A stretch of DNA of 64,000 nt from Schizochytrium sp. CCTCC M209059. Lineage: Eukaryota; Sar; Bigyra; Thraustochytrida; Thraustochytriidae. Positions 37,863 through 52,200 of this stretch are shown one piece after another. The notes under the pieces were generated by a model. That model had not been told where the DNA came from. It made no database searches and saw only the letters and a program-made list of their open reading frames with translations. Each line of letters starts with the position of its first letter. Position 1 is the first letter of the stretch. Made by a program: the position numbers and the translations under genes. The stretch lies in contig KN805375.1 in assembly GCA_000818945.1 (NCBI GenBank), positions 543,427-607,426 on the forward strand. Reading direction: 5' to 3'.

Positions 37863-39347
37863 ATGGCCGTGGCCGCAGAAGAGGCCTTGCTCGCCTCGAC
37901 CTCGGACAAGTGCGCCGGGTGCGAGCGCGAGAGCCCCAAGCTAAGGTGCGGACGCTGCGGCCTGCAGTGGTATTGCGCTCGCGAGTGCCAGGTCAAGGCG
38001 TACCCGACGCATAAGGTGGCTTGCATCGCGATTGGAAAGCGCCGAAAACGGGCGGCCAAGGCATGGATGGACGCCGCCGTACTCTGGTACAAGAGCGTGT
38101 ACTCGGCATCGCCGAGTCATGAGGGCATGGAAAGAGCAGTCGAAATGTTTTCAGAGTCGCTGATGGACTCCAGCGATCTTCGAGAAAGTGGAACGTGGTT
38201 CATGCATCGCGCGACCTTTGTGGGACTCTTGCACTCGGACGGAGCGAGCGTCGACGTCCCCGACGATGTGCGCAGCAAAATGCTCGAGACATCGGAACTC
38301 ATTCTTGCATCTGCGTGTAGAGCAGACCCCATCTCGGCACGTGAGGCTTTTGTAGAGCGCGCTCTCAACTTTGAGCGCGCGCGAGACCTCGAAGGCGCCG
38401 CACGCGTGGCTCGCGAGGCCATTGCTGCCAAAACGCGTGGGCTGAACTGGATCAATCCGCTGCAGCGGCCTGGCGTCTGCATGCCTGATCTTCGCGCGAG
38501 CGCATTTTGGGACGCCAGCGAGTTCCCCTGGGCACAAACGCTCGAAGATGCTGTCGAAACAATCTCTGCCGAGCTTGCAAGCCTACTAAAGCGGAAACCT
38601 GCATGGCCCGACGTGGGCAGTGAGTATCGCGAGTCGGGCAATGAGGACGCACAGGCTCTCGATCATGGACAGTGGTCCGAGTGGGTCCTTTTTGGATCTG
38701 GAGCGCAGCCCGACGCCGCACCTAAGACCTGCGCGCTGCTCGAGCGCCTCGTTCCAGGTGCCATCGACCTCACCAACAAGGGCGCAGGGGAGATCATTTT
38801 CAGCCGCCTCGATGGCAATTCCGCCATTATTCCGCACTGCGCATCCACCAACACGAGGCTTACTGCACATCTGGGACTCGTTATACCTTCGGCTTCGACC
38901 GAGCCCCTTGTAGCGGATGGGGAGGGTGGTAAAACTGGTCGCTGTGCGATTCGTGTCGGAGCGTCTTGGCAAACTTGGTCGGCAGGAAAGCTCCTCTTCT
39001 TTGACGACTCCTTTGAGCACGAGGTGGTCAACAACACGGGGGAGGAACGCATTATTTTGCTTATTCGCTTTTGGCATCCAGATCTACCAGCTGATTTGCG
39101 TGAACTCGCCCTCGAGACAACAACCAAAGCTTCTGCTATGCTGCAGTTGGCACGTTCGGTGCCACCCGTGCAGCCAGACGCTGAGCACGAGCCTTTTGGT
39201 ATCGCGCAACAAGCCCTAGTCTTTGGCTGTACGAATTGCTTTTGTCCTGACAAAATTCTCGATGTTGCTGCTCTTCACGCCTCGCCTCCACAGTTAAACT
39301 TACGTTGCTCCGAGTGCCATGCCCAATTTAAAAATCGTATCATGTAG
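37863..39347 (+). CDS. MYND zinc finger / aspartyl-asparaginyl beta-hydroxylase-type protein
   Basis: 494 residues from the first ATG at 37863. A complete MYND finger is visible: Cys17, Cys20, Cys29, Cys32, Cys38, Cys42, His50 and Cys54. The middle part (about 60-290) is helical with no recognised fold. Residues about 300-410 match the AspH/Asp_Arg_Hydrox cupin: IIPHCASTNTRLTAHLGL, then LLFFDDSFEHEVVNNTGEER, then RFWHPDLP. His336 and His386 line up with the two iron-binding His of AspH, which lacks the usual carboxylate ligand. A C-terminal Cys-pair module (CTNCFC at about 459, CSEC at about 485) looks like a zinc ribbon. Likely a 2-oxoglutarate/Fe(II) hydroxylase with protein-interaction zinc modules; no signal peptide, so cytosolic or nuclear. 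The substrate is unknown. Confidence 0.82.
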   Translation: MAVAAEEALLASTSDKCAGCERESPKLRCGRCGLQWYCARECQVKAYPTHKVACIAIGKRRKRAAKAWMDAAVLWYKSVYSASPSHEGMERAVEMFSESLMDSSDLRESGTWFMHRATFVGLLHSDGASVDVPDDVRSKMLETSELILASACRADPISAREAFVERALNFERARDLEGAARVAREAIAAKTRGLNWINPLQRPGVCMPDLRASAFWDASEFPWAQTLEDAVETISAELASLLKRKPAWPDVGSEYRESGNEDAQALDHGQWSEWVLFGSGAQPDAAPKTCALLERLVPGAIDLTNKGAGEIIFSRLDGNSAIIPHCASTNTRLTAHLGLVIPSASTEPLVADGEGGKTGRCAIRVGASWQTWSAGKLLFFDDSFEHEVVNNTGEERIILLIRFWHPDLPADLRELALETTTKASAMLQLARSVPPVQPDAEHEPFGIAQQALVFGCTNCFCPDKILDVAALHASPPQLNLRCSECHAQFKNRIM

Positions 39348-40272
39348 GGCTGAGTGTCCTGCTCGTTTTGATTTCTTATTTTCTCGCCCGAGAAGAGACA
39401 AGATGATTTATAATAAACTTTAGATTGCAGGCTGTTGACACGATCTGACCCAATTCGCTACTGAGAAGAAGATGCAAGATGGGTCTTTGGATCGATTGCA
39501 TGGAAAATCTTCCGACCCTTCGACTAGACTACATTCCCCTCCAAACGTAATAATTCCCATAGCCGGACAGCCAGTCGTCTCGACCACCGACCGACCATCT
39601 TGATGGCAGTGGCGCCAGCCCGAGCGTGCCCAAGCCCGAACCCGGGACTCACCTAAGCTGTCTTGAAGGATATACTGAATCTTCCGTGAATCGTACGGAA
39701 GATTGCTCAAGTCTTACGAATCCTGCTACTTCTTTCTATCTTTTCTTTCGCTCGTCGCCAGACCACGATTAGACTATCACTCTTGCGCGGCGCGAAGCGC
39801 TCGGCCTAGACGCAGCTGCGGCCCGAGGCCTCAGCCGCGCCTCTCGGTTGCCATCGCGCGCAGCCCGCACGGACAGCGTACTGACGACGGCTTCGGAGCC
39901 GAGGGAAAACAGGCAGGCATTGGCTCCAGAACCTGCAACCGCGACAACGCGGCTCCCCAGTGCCGCGCGTACTGCCCCGGCGGTGGCGGAAGGTGTGTAG
40001 AGAGTGCGAGCCTGCCTGTCTGCCGAAACGCGCAGCCACTCGTGGCTCCCCTCGTGTTTGGGGGCTTGTATACAAAGACCCTGGGCAAGAAAATACACTA
40101 CAGCGGCCCAGAGCCCTGACTGCCTCACGTCCTCGAACGATCCACGGTCGCACCGCGTCATCACTTTTTTGTTGGGAAGGGTGGCTGGGCACCACCATCT
40201 TCCACTTCAAGCTCGCGTCCACTAGGACACCAGAACACGGGCCGTGCCTTTTAGTTTCCAAAGACATCCATT
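39348..40272. other. Intergenic region upstream of the HERC-like gene
   Basis: 925 bp between two plus-strand genes. The first 400 bp are AT-richer and likely contain the 3' end of the MYND-AspH gene (AATAAAC at about 39412). The rest must contain the HERC promoter. ORFs here on both strands are short and lack domains. No RNA gene was recognised. Confidence 0.6.
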
Positions 40273-43200
40273 ATGGGTGCATCGATGTCGAGCGCGGCGG
40301 GAGCTGACGCTGCAAGTCCGGACTGCAATTTTAGCGAGCCGCTTCTCGACCTCATTCGCGCTCTCGAGGTGCCAGAGAGCGCTCTTCTTAATGAGGATGC
40401 TCTTGCGCTCGTTGACGCGAACTTTGGTCGCCTTCACGTCCCAGGAAGCGAGCTTGCGCTCGCGGCACAAGAGGCCAACGAAGAAACCCTCGTCGGCGAG
40501 ACCGAGCTCGCAGATGGCAGCGAAGACGCTGTGCCGACCCAGGAAGATGATCAGGTCGACGAGCCTGTTAAAGCCCATGTTCGTGCCGAGCAAGAGGCTC
40601 TCTTTTCAGAAGTCATGGCGCGTCTCTCCGGCCGCGAGGAAAGTGTAGTACCTTATCTGTACGCGGCTCTTCTCTTTCGCCGTCGCCTCATCGTCCTTGA
40701 ACACGTCAGAATTGTGCTTCTTGAACGCAAGAACCGGCCAGGCACCACCGATGCCTTCTTTTCGGCTGCAGACGCATCACCTGTCGCAGTGCAGACCGCA
40801 ACGTCCGCTTTTGGGTCTGGAGCAGTGCACGGCGGGGATGCCATGTTTGCCGCCAAATCGCGCAAGCTTAGTGACGCCGCGAGCAGCGAGGACCTTTCGC
40901 TTAAGATCATCAGCTCTCTTTGCACATCAGCGCTCGTGGCGCTGCAAACGTTGGGCCGTGAAGTGTCCGCTCCGGTTGTCCGCGAATTGCGCGAAATGCT
41001 TTTTCGCGATCTGCAAAGTTTGGGCATTGCTGCGCTGCGCAGTGACACACTTGATGAGACGATGGATTTTCTGCTTGAGACCTTTGATGAAGACCACACG
41101 CAAACTGAAGCACTCGAGGCACTGTGCATCCTCGCGGTGGGAAGGGCTTCCGTCTATTATCTCCTTCAGGTGGCGAGCCGACTTTTTGCTGACGAGGATC
41201 TGACGCAAAGCTTCAAGCCTCTGCTTCTCGAGGTTCTCGACAAGACTGCGGCGCAGGCCGCTCGCGATGAGCGAGCGCTCTTGGGTCATTCTGAAGAGCC
41301 AATGCGCCGCCGCAAGGCCATCTCCTTTCGCTGGCGAGGAGCCCATGGTGCAATGGATGCGTCCACAGACGGAGAAGCCGAGGTTGACGAAGCCGGAGAC
41401 GACCAGGGCGCCGACGATGACGACTTTGATGTCGACGATGACGATGAACGCGAAGTCCGCATTCCCTCTCACGCCATTGGCATGTGGCGCATCGATGCTC
41501 CAGTGCTTCGCCACATTTTGCCCGTAGACGACTCGGACGTCTTTTTCCTGCGCGGAGATTCGAGCGACTCTGGCGACAAGTTGTCAATGCTCCCCTCGCC
41601 AACGCAAGAGCCCCCTTCCGCCTCGAGCGGTCCAGGACATCAACAAGAGGAGGATATCGCCGATACCAAAGATATTGTCAAGGGGGGAAACTTCAAGGGG
41701 GCCACCGCCTTGCTGCGGGAACATGCCCTCTTTCAATCGCTGCCGACTAACGTACGTGTGAGTGAAGTCGCCTGCAGCACGGGCCACGTACTCGTGCGAA
41801 CAAGCGACGGGCTCGTCTATGCCATGGGTGACAACATGTACGGTCAGTGCGGTCGAGCCTCGGCGAGCGTGCTCGACAGACTGCTTGTCGTCGATCTCGG
41901 GCAGCCCACGCGCCAGCTTGCTGCCGGAGACGCGCACAGCCTTTTTCTTGCGCATGACGGCAAGACACTTTTTGCTTGCGGGCGTAATCAGTATGGTCAG
42001 TTGGGCGTTGGACACCGGTCCATCTGCGCTGTTCCAAACCCTGTAGAGTTTTCGAGTGACCAGGTCATTTCACACATCTCCGCCGCTGCAAATCACTCTG
42101 TTGCTGTCCTCGGCGACAATGAGATTCATGGATGCGGTCTTGTTAAAGATGAGGCGTGCGAGTCCATGATACTTCTTTTTTGCTGTGAGTCGAGCACGCG
42201 CCTCGTCGGCATCTCTTCGAGTAGCGAAGGGTTTGCCGTTGCTCTTGAAGAGAGCGTCTCTGTAACCAGTAGCCAACAGCCGGATGCAAAGCGACGCCGG
42301 GGCAGTATGCGGGGTAGCGCTGGTCGCCGCCGCAAAAGTCAGTACCGCCTGTTTACCTGTCTGGTCGAGCGCACAGACTCTGAACATGTACTCTTACCAC
42401 CGACAGAACACTCTAGCTTGATCTCTTCCGATATTTCGAGCACGCGTACGCCATCGCCCGACATTTCCGGCCCGCGAAACGAGGCCGCCGTCCCGTCACT
42501 TCCTGTTTCTCCGCCGCCAGAACCGGTCTTTCAAGGGGATCTCCTTACCTCTACTGTCTTCCATGCGCAGGCAGCTCTTCAAGTTCTGGCTGTGCGAGAT
42601 CGCGTCATGGTTATGCTCGACGATATGGATATTGGCAGTGTCGCAAACTCGGGTGCGACAGGCGACTCTGCCGAGCTAGGACCTTCTGGCTCGCTACAGC
42701 TGGCTTCGCCTCGACCCAAGATCCACAACGATTCGAGCAAGCTTCGCGAATACGCAGCCGGTAGCGAATCTGGAACTGCTATCCTGCTTTGGTGCATCCA
42801 GCGCTTTCCGCTCGGGGGCGCAGGTGTAAAGTTTGAGATTGCGCGCATCCTCCTCGCGCTTCTGGAACGTCTCGAAAGCCACCCAGAACTCATGATATCT
42901 GCCCTGCGCGTGCTGCAGCGTCATTGCTTCATATCTTCTCCCATTCAGGACGATGAGCAGGTCACAATGCGTGATATGAAACAACTTCTTTTCGCCCTAG
43001 CACGTGGACCCGATGGAGATGTCAAGGAGGAGGCGATTCGTGCAATTGGTAACGGTTTTGCTTTCTTGTCACCCTCGGCCACGGAGTTGGCCACCTTCAT
43101 GTCAACCATCACGAACATGACCTATTTGTCCAAGTTTGCAACACTACGATTCTGGTCTGAGCTCCTCGTCCAGGATCAGCAAGGCACTGCAATGATTCTC

Positions 43201-46200
43201 ATTGAGCGTCTTATCGATCTTGCCTCGCGCGGAACCTCTCGAGCCGAGGTGCTTAACTTGCTGCTGGCCATGCAACGATCCCTCCTTCTCTGCGATAAGG
43301 TTGAGGTTGATGTCATTAATCGCTATGCCACCGCCCTCTCCAAGGCCTCAGTGAGCATCATCGAAGAAGTCTGTGCAACCCACGCATCGCCCGTCGAACG
43401 CGAAGAGGCGCTTGCAAAGTCCATTCTCAAGTCATTGACCTGGCCGTGTGTGGTAATCCTGCATCATCCATCCATCGAGATCAAGTCGAGCGTCCCGTAC
43501 ATTGTGGAGCTCATTCAGGCCATCGATCGTGTTTGTACCCCACACGACTTTCACGTTCGCACGTGGCTTGCCGACCTCGCGTGGTTGGCCGTGCTTTTGG
43601 TCCTTGCAAAGGAATGCAAGGGGGCCGGCGCTCGCCTTTCGCCGAGGCTCGGCGGTGCGGCGAGCATTGACGCGTTCGCAGACCCTGCTGCAGCGGCTGC
43701 GGCAGACACCGCCAATGGCGCAACGCTCACCCCTCGAGAACTTGGCGCTGCGGATGGAACGGGATTGCTCGGGCTGCGCCAGATGAGCATTCAGTCGAGT
43801 CTGGGCGCTCCCGCTCTCGATGGCGACCATGAAAATGAAGAGGATGACGAGACGGAAGCTGAGGGCGAGATTAATATGAGCCTTTTCAACAGCGGATTTG
43901 TGCAAAGCGCCGAGCTCGAGCTGCGGCTTGCAAAGCTGCAAGCCATTGTCAATGACACGGATCACGAAATCATGGCCAAGATCTCCAAGATGAACAAAAT
44001 GAAGTTCCGAAACAAACCTGGCGCTGAAAAGGTTTGGGAGGCGCTCCGTGCTGTATACGCTGCAATCGTCATCTTTGACGAAGACAACACCAAAACTGAG
44101 GCGATGCAGACGGCAATGAAGGTCTTGCGCTGGATCAACCAGACCAAGCAAGCCCTGCACGACGTCGACTACAACATGCTCGGCGAGCACGTGGTTGCAC
44201 GCGTTTCGTTCCTGTTGGAAATGAAACTCATTAGCGACCATTCCCTCTTCCAATTTGTGCAGCAGTTCGCTCCTGAACAGCTTGAGCGTTACTACAGTGT
44301 ACTGGAGCAGCAAAAGGCCTCCTTTGAGCAAGAAGTCGTCGGTCTGCAAGTGTTCTGCAGGCTACTCGGGAGCCTCGAGCAGAGCTGCGACCTGCGACGC
44401 CACGTCATTTTTGCCTTTGTTGAATTCGCGCGCGAGGCCAAGGTAACCACGGTGACCCGCTCACTGGTCGCGGATGCTATTCGTGCCATGATTCGCACGC
44501 GGAACCTCACGGGCGACCGCAATCCGGCTCTTACGACGGCGATTCTCGATGCTTGCGTTGCAACCGGTCAGCTTGGCCATCTCGAGATGGTTCAATGGAT
44601 CATTGAGTGCGTCTCGCTCGAGGCAGCAGCAGCCTCTGTTCACGGCCTTCCGCCCATCGTGGAGCCCATGCTTGGTCGGGATGCCCAGAGTCTGCTTCGA
44701 CTTCCTTCTCCCGAAGGCCTGCCGCAGTCGCTCGGCATGCAGTGGTCGAGAGAACACAAACACTCGGGTCTTCGGCTTTCCAAGAATGGTCTATGCTTTC
44801 ATCTTCCGGTGGAATCCACGGCTGACGCCTGTCAAACAGCAGCTACAATTCGACTCTCGCACGGTCTCTATGCGGGCAAGTATTACTTTGAGCTCGCGTG
44901 CACGCCCGGTCAGACATGTCCCGAGTCTGCACTGTTGTACGCCATTGGGCTCGTGCCGCTCGACTTTTGCGAGTGGGATAGTTTCTCGAGCATTCTCTGT
45001 GCAACCCTCTCACACGAACAACGCATTGGTCTCTTTGTAGACATGGATACTGCGCTGTGTATGGTCTTTCGACACTCTGACCACTTTTACAACCATGCGA
45101 CTTCGGAGCTCATCCTCGATCGTGACCGTCTCATTTCCAAGTCCAAGATACGCTCCAAGGTCCGGCCGCTTTGTCCAGCAGTCTCAGTTCTTTCAGCCGG
45201 GACGACATCTCTTCTCAAGCACGTGATTGTAGAGTCCGAGGAAGTCCGCTTCTCGATGAACAACGACGTCAAGGCTCCCATGCTCTTGCGCACCGTCCAT
45301 TCGAGCGCCGCACTCAGTGCAGCAGCTGAGGGCGGGGAAGTTGCCTCCGCCTCGGGAGGACCTCCTCCTCTGCTCGCGGCGGTGGCCTCTTCGGGGACCG
45401 AGGATCTGCCACGTGCTGAGGTTCTCCATCGCCGATCCGCTTCGCAATCACAGCAGTTGCTGGGCGGTCGTTCCGGTCAGTCGAGATCCAGACAAGGTGA
45501 GCAACAACAAGAAGAAGAGGATTCTGGGCCCGTAAGCAGCAATCCAGAGCAAAATGCCGACGACGACGTGGTACAAGAGAAACCTCGATTGAAATTTGCT
45601 GGCCCGCTCAATCCTAAGCTTGGCGAAGAGACGGAGTTGCTTGTCTGCGGCCAAAACACCTATGGCGAACTCGGTGTCGGCGACACCAAGCCCCACAAGG
45701 ACATCATGAGTTCCGAAGTGATCAAGCATCTCTTTCCAGTCCAAGTTGTGGCGGGAAATGAGGTCACAGGCGTACTTACGACCCAGGGCGAAGTATACGT
45801 CTGGGGCTACAACAAGAACGGGGCATGCAGCAAGCCGCCTTTTTCTTCTCAGACGACTGGGGCCGCTTCCACGATGCCGGGTACGCCGTCGTATGGGATC
45901 CCGCCTCCCGACGAGACTGGGTCGCTGTGGCTGGGGCGAGGAGCAGGATCGCTGCGCAATATGGGACATTCAAACCGCTCCGCTGCCACTAATGTGATGG
46001 GTGGAAGCGGAGGACCCGGTGCTGCTGGATTTGCAAGTACCAGCGAGCCACTCTCGGGCGCTGTCCAAGGAGTCATGAGCGCGCCCCAGCCAGGAGCTGC
46101 AGCGAGTTCCATTTCGCGACAGAACGAGTCTTCGCGGGTATCGTTGCCACGGCGCATTGCTATCCCAAGCTTTGTCACGCGTCTCTGTTGCTCGAATGGA

Positions 46201-49200
46201 AGTGAGCACATTCTTGCCATAACCTCGAGCGGACACCTGTATGGCTGGGGTTTCAACCAGTACGGACAGCTCGGACTGGGCCACAAGTACGAGAAGATTT
46301 ATGCGCCTTGTCGAGTTGAGGGCGCGCTTCGCGACAAGCGCGTCACACTCGCCGCGACGAGCTACAGTCACTCGCTCATTCTCACTTCAGACGGCACCAT
46401 GTACGCTTTTGGTCTCAATACTCGCGGACAGCTGGGCATTGGCTCCACGGCGGACATGTGGACTCTCCCGCAGCGACTCAACCATTTGGCAGACCTTGGC
46501 CGCGCATCAAGCATGGCGTGCGGTGTGGAACATAGTGCAGTGGTCATGGAAGATGGTTCGTTGTACACGTTTGGGCGCAATGATTATGGCCAGCTAGGTA
46601 TCGACGACCCAACGAAGCATCTCTCTGCACTGCCGATCCAGGTCGAGGACGGTCTCAGCAAGCTGCGCAGTCTTCACTGCGAAGCTGTTGCTTGCGGATA
46701 CTATTTTACGGTAGTGATTGCAGACGGAACATTGCATGCTTTTGGCATCAACGACTTCGGCCAGCTTGGCCTTGGTCATAACTACGAGGTTTTCGCTCCC
46801 GTGCCTGTGCTTTGGGATAGCGGTGACGATCGCTTTGTCTCGGTCACTTGCGGCACGGGTCATTCGCTGGCGGCCACGACGTATGGGCGCATCATCGCAT
46901 GGGGACGTAACAAGGATGGCGGTTTGGGGAACGGGTCCACGGTCGACTTGCCCTTTCCCGTCGAGATCTGCAATCGTGGCGAGTTCTCCCTCTCCCTTCG
47001 TGATCAGCGACCTCTGCATTTAGCGGCAGGGTTCCATCACACGTGCATTCTCGTGGGCCAGCGGCAAAAGTCTTCGGGTGTTGCCACTGCGGCCTCGGAG
47101 AGCGCGCAAGCGGACTTTGGACCCACAACGACGCGTGTTGGACTCGGCGTCGCAAGTGGCATGAACGCTCTTTGGCACGGCCGCGCGTCTCGTGCTGCCG
47201 CGTTGACCCTCCGGCATGTGCTGCGTATGGAAGGTCTCATCCCCGACGCTGGAATTCAGTGTGCGCTAGATTGGCTTTTGCGCCTTGTCCGCGCGACGGC
47301 TGGCGAGCTGTCCGTGCTCCGGCGTCACAGGCGCAAAGCAACACCAACCTTAGTTGCGTCCATGCACACGGGTTCGACGCCTGTGGAAGAAAGGCGCGAC
47401 GAGGCCATAACGAGCTGGATTAAGCACCTGCGGGCCTCGCGCGTTCCGTCGCAGACGCTCTACATGAACTTTGTTCTTCAGCTCCTGCTTGATGTGATCA
47501 AACAGTCTGCCGTGGCGCGCGACTTTGTTACAAGACACCGACGATGGGCAGTCGACACACTATTCGGTATCGCATTTACCGTGGGAGCACCGGTTCGCTC
47601 TGGACTTGCGTTTGACATTCTTTCGTATTTACTCCCCTTCGTCCCCATCCAGCGCGTGTCCCCGGCCTTTTCCTTACGGCAGCTTTTGCTCTTTATTGGC
47701 CAAGGGCAAGACATGGCCATTTCGGCCCAGCTCGTTGCTCTTTTGCGCTCCCTCATGCAGTTTAAGCAAAATGGATGGAATATGTGCATCAATCGCGCAC
47801 TGCTGCACAGCTTGGCAATGCAGATTCCGCGACTTCCCGAAGACGTCGAGGATCTGAGTGTTTTCGAGGATAACAGAGAACGTGTTTGGACCATGATGGG
47901 CGCACTTCAAGTGTTGGGGGCCTCAGAGGAGGTCCTTCACAACGGAGCCTCCGTGAGCGTTGCCGCCAGCGAGGTGGACGGACAATTCGGTTTCTTGGAC
48001 TGGTACCGCCCGATGGGCGGATCGCCCGAGATCGCGCGTGTCTCGCTCTTTCAGTCCGGCACAAAGTCAACCTTGGTGGTTCAGAAACACAGCGAGCTCA
48101 TCCCGCGGCCCAAGATTGAGGTCCCCGTAGACAGTCTCTTGCGTCCTGAGCGCCTACTCGCGCTTCTTGTGGCCCTCGTGCAGCAAACCGTCAATCTTGC
48201 TGGAGGTTCCCCAACCCTCGAAAACCTTCGCGCGGCCTGTCTGCACGAGATTGCAAAGGCACGCGCGAGCCAAGTTGTGGACCTTCTGTTGCGGGACAAT
48301 CCCAAGATGGTCCAGCTTTTCGTGTCGAACGGCCACCTTCAAGCCGTGACATCGCTGCTCGCGGCACCGCGCGGTCGCTTCGATGACGTTCCTCTACGGA
48401 CGCTGCACGCGCGTTTTCTGCAGCTCGAGCTTCATCGTCGTAAACTCGACGAAGGTGACGTGCCGCCGGTCCCGGGAATTCCGCACGACGCAGATGCGAG
48501 TGTGCGTGATGATAACCTCGTTGCTGGCTCTGCATCCGCTGCCACGACGATGAGTAGCAGAGATCAAACGCAAAGTATGGCCAATAAAAGCGCCGCGTCC
48601 AGTGAGCGCTCGGACTCGGACTCTGTGCACACGGAAACAATTGTTGGCGGCGCAGCGCAGACTTGGACGTGTAAAATCTGTCAGTACCGCAACCCGGTCG
48701 CCTCGCGCATGTGTGATATGTGCTTTGCACGTATGTCGCATAACTCCACAATGGCTCAAAAAGGGCTCGGCTTGGATGTTCGTACGTCGCATGGCCCAAA
48801 ACCCTCGGCCGCATCAAGTGGTGCGCTTGCAAAAGAAGAAGTCCCAGAAGACACAGACCCTGCAATGGACGCGAACACCGACATTCCTGCAACCCCGCTC
48901 ATGCTGAGCAGAAACCTTAGTTCGGCATCGATGCGAGGTGCCCCGGATGCGGTGGTAAGCGCAGAGGCCGACAAATTGGCATGCAACTGGAACTTTGAAG
49001 GTGGACTACTGCCCGAGAATAAGCGCGCGAGAGTGCGTCTGATTCGTGAGCGCGAAAAGAAATCGACGGAGACTCCGAATGAAGATGATACGAGCTCGGG
49101 AGAGGGTGAGGGCGCCACAGGTGCTTCGTCTCAAACGACGAGTGGTGCCAAGGTTCGTGATGCTCCGGACATGGTCGGCGAGACGCAAGGAGACGGGGAC

Positions 49201-52200
49201 TTTTTCCACGTGCCCCGCGATTGCTATTTGCTCTTTGAGCATTCATTTGGTGGCAATGGCTCAGAAGGAGTAGTATACCTGAATCAGTATTCGCTCATCC
49301 TTGACGTCCGCGTGCCGGAAAAGAGCATGGCAACGAGCGATTTTATGGCACTGCTTCAGACGAACCTGAATAACGATAGCCTCGCGGACTGGTACATCAA
49401 GAGCAATGGTTCCATTGGTTGCATTGAGTACTCCAAGGCCGGCATGATCAAACCTGGCGTCTGGACCCGTGTTGTAATGACGGCGAACCTGACACAGGGC
49501 GAAATTTGCTTTTACGTCAATGGCTCGCGCGAGGTGGTCTTGCAGCATCAGGGGCCGAGTCAGCAGATTCTCATTCTCGAAGATGACCGGTGGGCAATTG
49601 ACTCCTCATTTTGCATTTTCCGCGACATGGACCAAACGAAGGACGCTCCTGCGATGGATATTGCTCGCTTGCAACTTCGTTCGTATGTCATGTCCCCAAG
49701 TGAGGTTGCCAACGTGGGCGCGTACAGCGCGCAAGACGGAATACCGATGCCCGACCCTCTCAAGCTCGCAGAGCGGCTAAGTAGCGATCTGAAGCTCCCC
49801 ACCGCATGGTGCGTCCGCGCTCTCGAGGCGACAGAGTACCAGCTGCCTCGCGCGCGCAACTGGCTTCGCGCCAATGAGCAGGCTCTGATTGCGCGCACCG
49901 TTGCCGAAGCTCGTATGCTGACGGCGCTGGGCTACTCGCGAAAAATGTGCGCTCACGCCATTTGTACAACGAGCTCGCTATCGGACGCTATTCACTGGCT
50001 TCTCGAAAACGAGGACGTTTCTGAGCACGATTTAAGTTCGACGCGTATCATCAATGAATGCTGCAAGGACGATGCGGACGGCATGACGAATGCGGATATC
50101 CTGGCCATCAATCTCGCCGAGGACGACCAAGATGCGCACAATCGCACATACGAGATTTATACGAGCACCTCGGCCCAGGTGGCGGTGTCGACAGGGGTCG
50201 GAACCCCTGGAGTTGGAGACAGTTCGCAGAGCCTTGATCAGCGTGGCGCGGATGCTGGCGGTGGCCTTGCGCAGGACCCGCGCAAGAATCGCAACTCGAA
50301 CCGCTTGAGCTTACCGCCCCTTGGCTGCGGCGTCAGACAAGTCAACGCGGAGATCTGGGAGACGGCTAGACAACTCTTCGTCTCGCATGCACGGCAGGCG
50401 ACCGTATCCATTCTTGAGAACTCTCTCATGGTTCAGAGTGAAGCCACGGGCAGCGTGAACGCCGTTGATTCACTCAGGGGTTCAAGCGCTGCGCGTGCGA
50501 ACCTTGTCGAGGACATGCAGGAGAAGCTCTTGGCCATGGATGGCTCGGGACGAAACTTTTTGCGAAATTACATTCGCGCATTTCCTGATTCGATCCGAAA
50601 GGATATTCGCTCCGGCACAATCTCTCAAGAAGTCGATCGTGGCGATCCAATCCAGGTTCTTCGACGCAAACTGCTTCTTGTCTTTGGTGAGGAAGTCGCA
50701 CGTGCCAGCGGTCCGCCTTTTGGCAGCGGCAAAGCCATTTTCGCCGATGATGAGGTCGAGTGGTCGACAGCGCTAGCCGCCTGGATGAATGTGGGTCAAA
50801 GTCTGGGTCGGGCCGGTCCCAAGCTCGTAAACAGCCTTCACGACCTAAAGCCTGGAATGCGCGTGTGGTGGATCGGAGATCAGGATTCCTCGGCAGAGGA
50901 GCATGGTCGCCTGATTCACGATGGCATTGTGCAGCAGGTTGGCCTGCGCGGCCAAGGCACGAGCCCGGCTTCAACGGTCGAGAGTGCCGCGCAAAGCGCG
51001 CCAAGCGCTGCAAATTCTTCGCAGGTGTCAGCAGCTGACGGCGACGCCAAGGTGGGCGAGGCAGAGGAGAAGCAGACGTCTGCTTCGAGTCAGGATCAAG
51101 GACGACTTGCGTCTCATCCGGATGAATTCCAGCAATTAGCCCGTGTGCTTTTTGATTTCGAACCGCAGCGTCCTGGGGATCTGTCGATCAAAAAGGACGA
51201 CACTGTGGTCGTGCTCGGCGCGACCAAAAGCGGCTGGGGTCGCGCCAAGGACTTGAAGACTGGCGCTGTGGGCCTCATCCCACTCAATTACGTCGATGCG
51301 ATCGGCGGCCAAGACGCTGAGGCCATCGCACGCCAGCAACAGCAGTCCCAATCACAGTCGCACTTGCAATCGCAAGCGAAGACGCAGACGCAAACAGCGT
51401 CGCACAGCGTACATAACGGAGAAAGCAGCGCGCAGCTGGGGAACGATGGCAAAGAGGGCGAGGAGGTCTCTATTGTCGAATACGAAGCTGTTGTAGCGGA
51501 AGAAGGAACATCGGGTGAACAACTGCGGCGCTTCGCCCGAGCGGGGGATCTCCTTTTGGAAGCGCCGCCGTCGAGCTCAAGTGACGAGCGAATTGTCAAA
51601 GCGCTTCGAATCCGCGCTGAAGAAGAAATGTGGCGCGGCTCCGTGCTTCGGTCGCTGGCTGAGGATGTTCTGCACGAGCTCGTTCTGCTTGCGCGCGGAC
51701 CCTGGCAATTCCTGCCAGGAGGCCTCCAGGCAGGACCGTCGTACACGTTGACGACGATTTGGGACGATAAAAAGACTCGTGTCGAGGAGCAAACCGAACC
51801 TCTGACGAAACGCAAAAAGAATGTGACGGTAGAGCGTGGGCCAACCGTGCGGATCTGGCGGCCGTTTGCCGACGCGGGATTCAGCATTCTCGGCGATGTG
51901 GCGACGGCAGCAAACGGACCGTCAGACACCGATGCACCTCCACCAGTGACGGTGGTGAGCGACGATGACGGAATGGGCGGGAAAACGATGACGGCAAATG
52001 GGCTTCCGCTTTTGGTGGCGCCCGCGCGCTTCCGGCTCATTTGGCAGAACATTGACACGCAAGATGACGCACCTGTCTCGCTCTGGCAACCGGTGGCGCC
52101 TGAAGGCTACGTTGCCCTTGGATGCGTTGCAGTCCGTGGGCACTCACAGAGAGAGCCGGACCCGAAAAGGGAGGATTTGCAACAACTGCGATGCGTTCAC

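Noticed and set aside
39625..39655. GGGTTCGGGCTTGG on the minus strand, tRNA T-arm-like
   Set aside because: The invariant T-loop adenine is missing and no cloverleaf can be drawn from the flanks.
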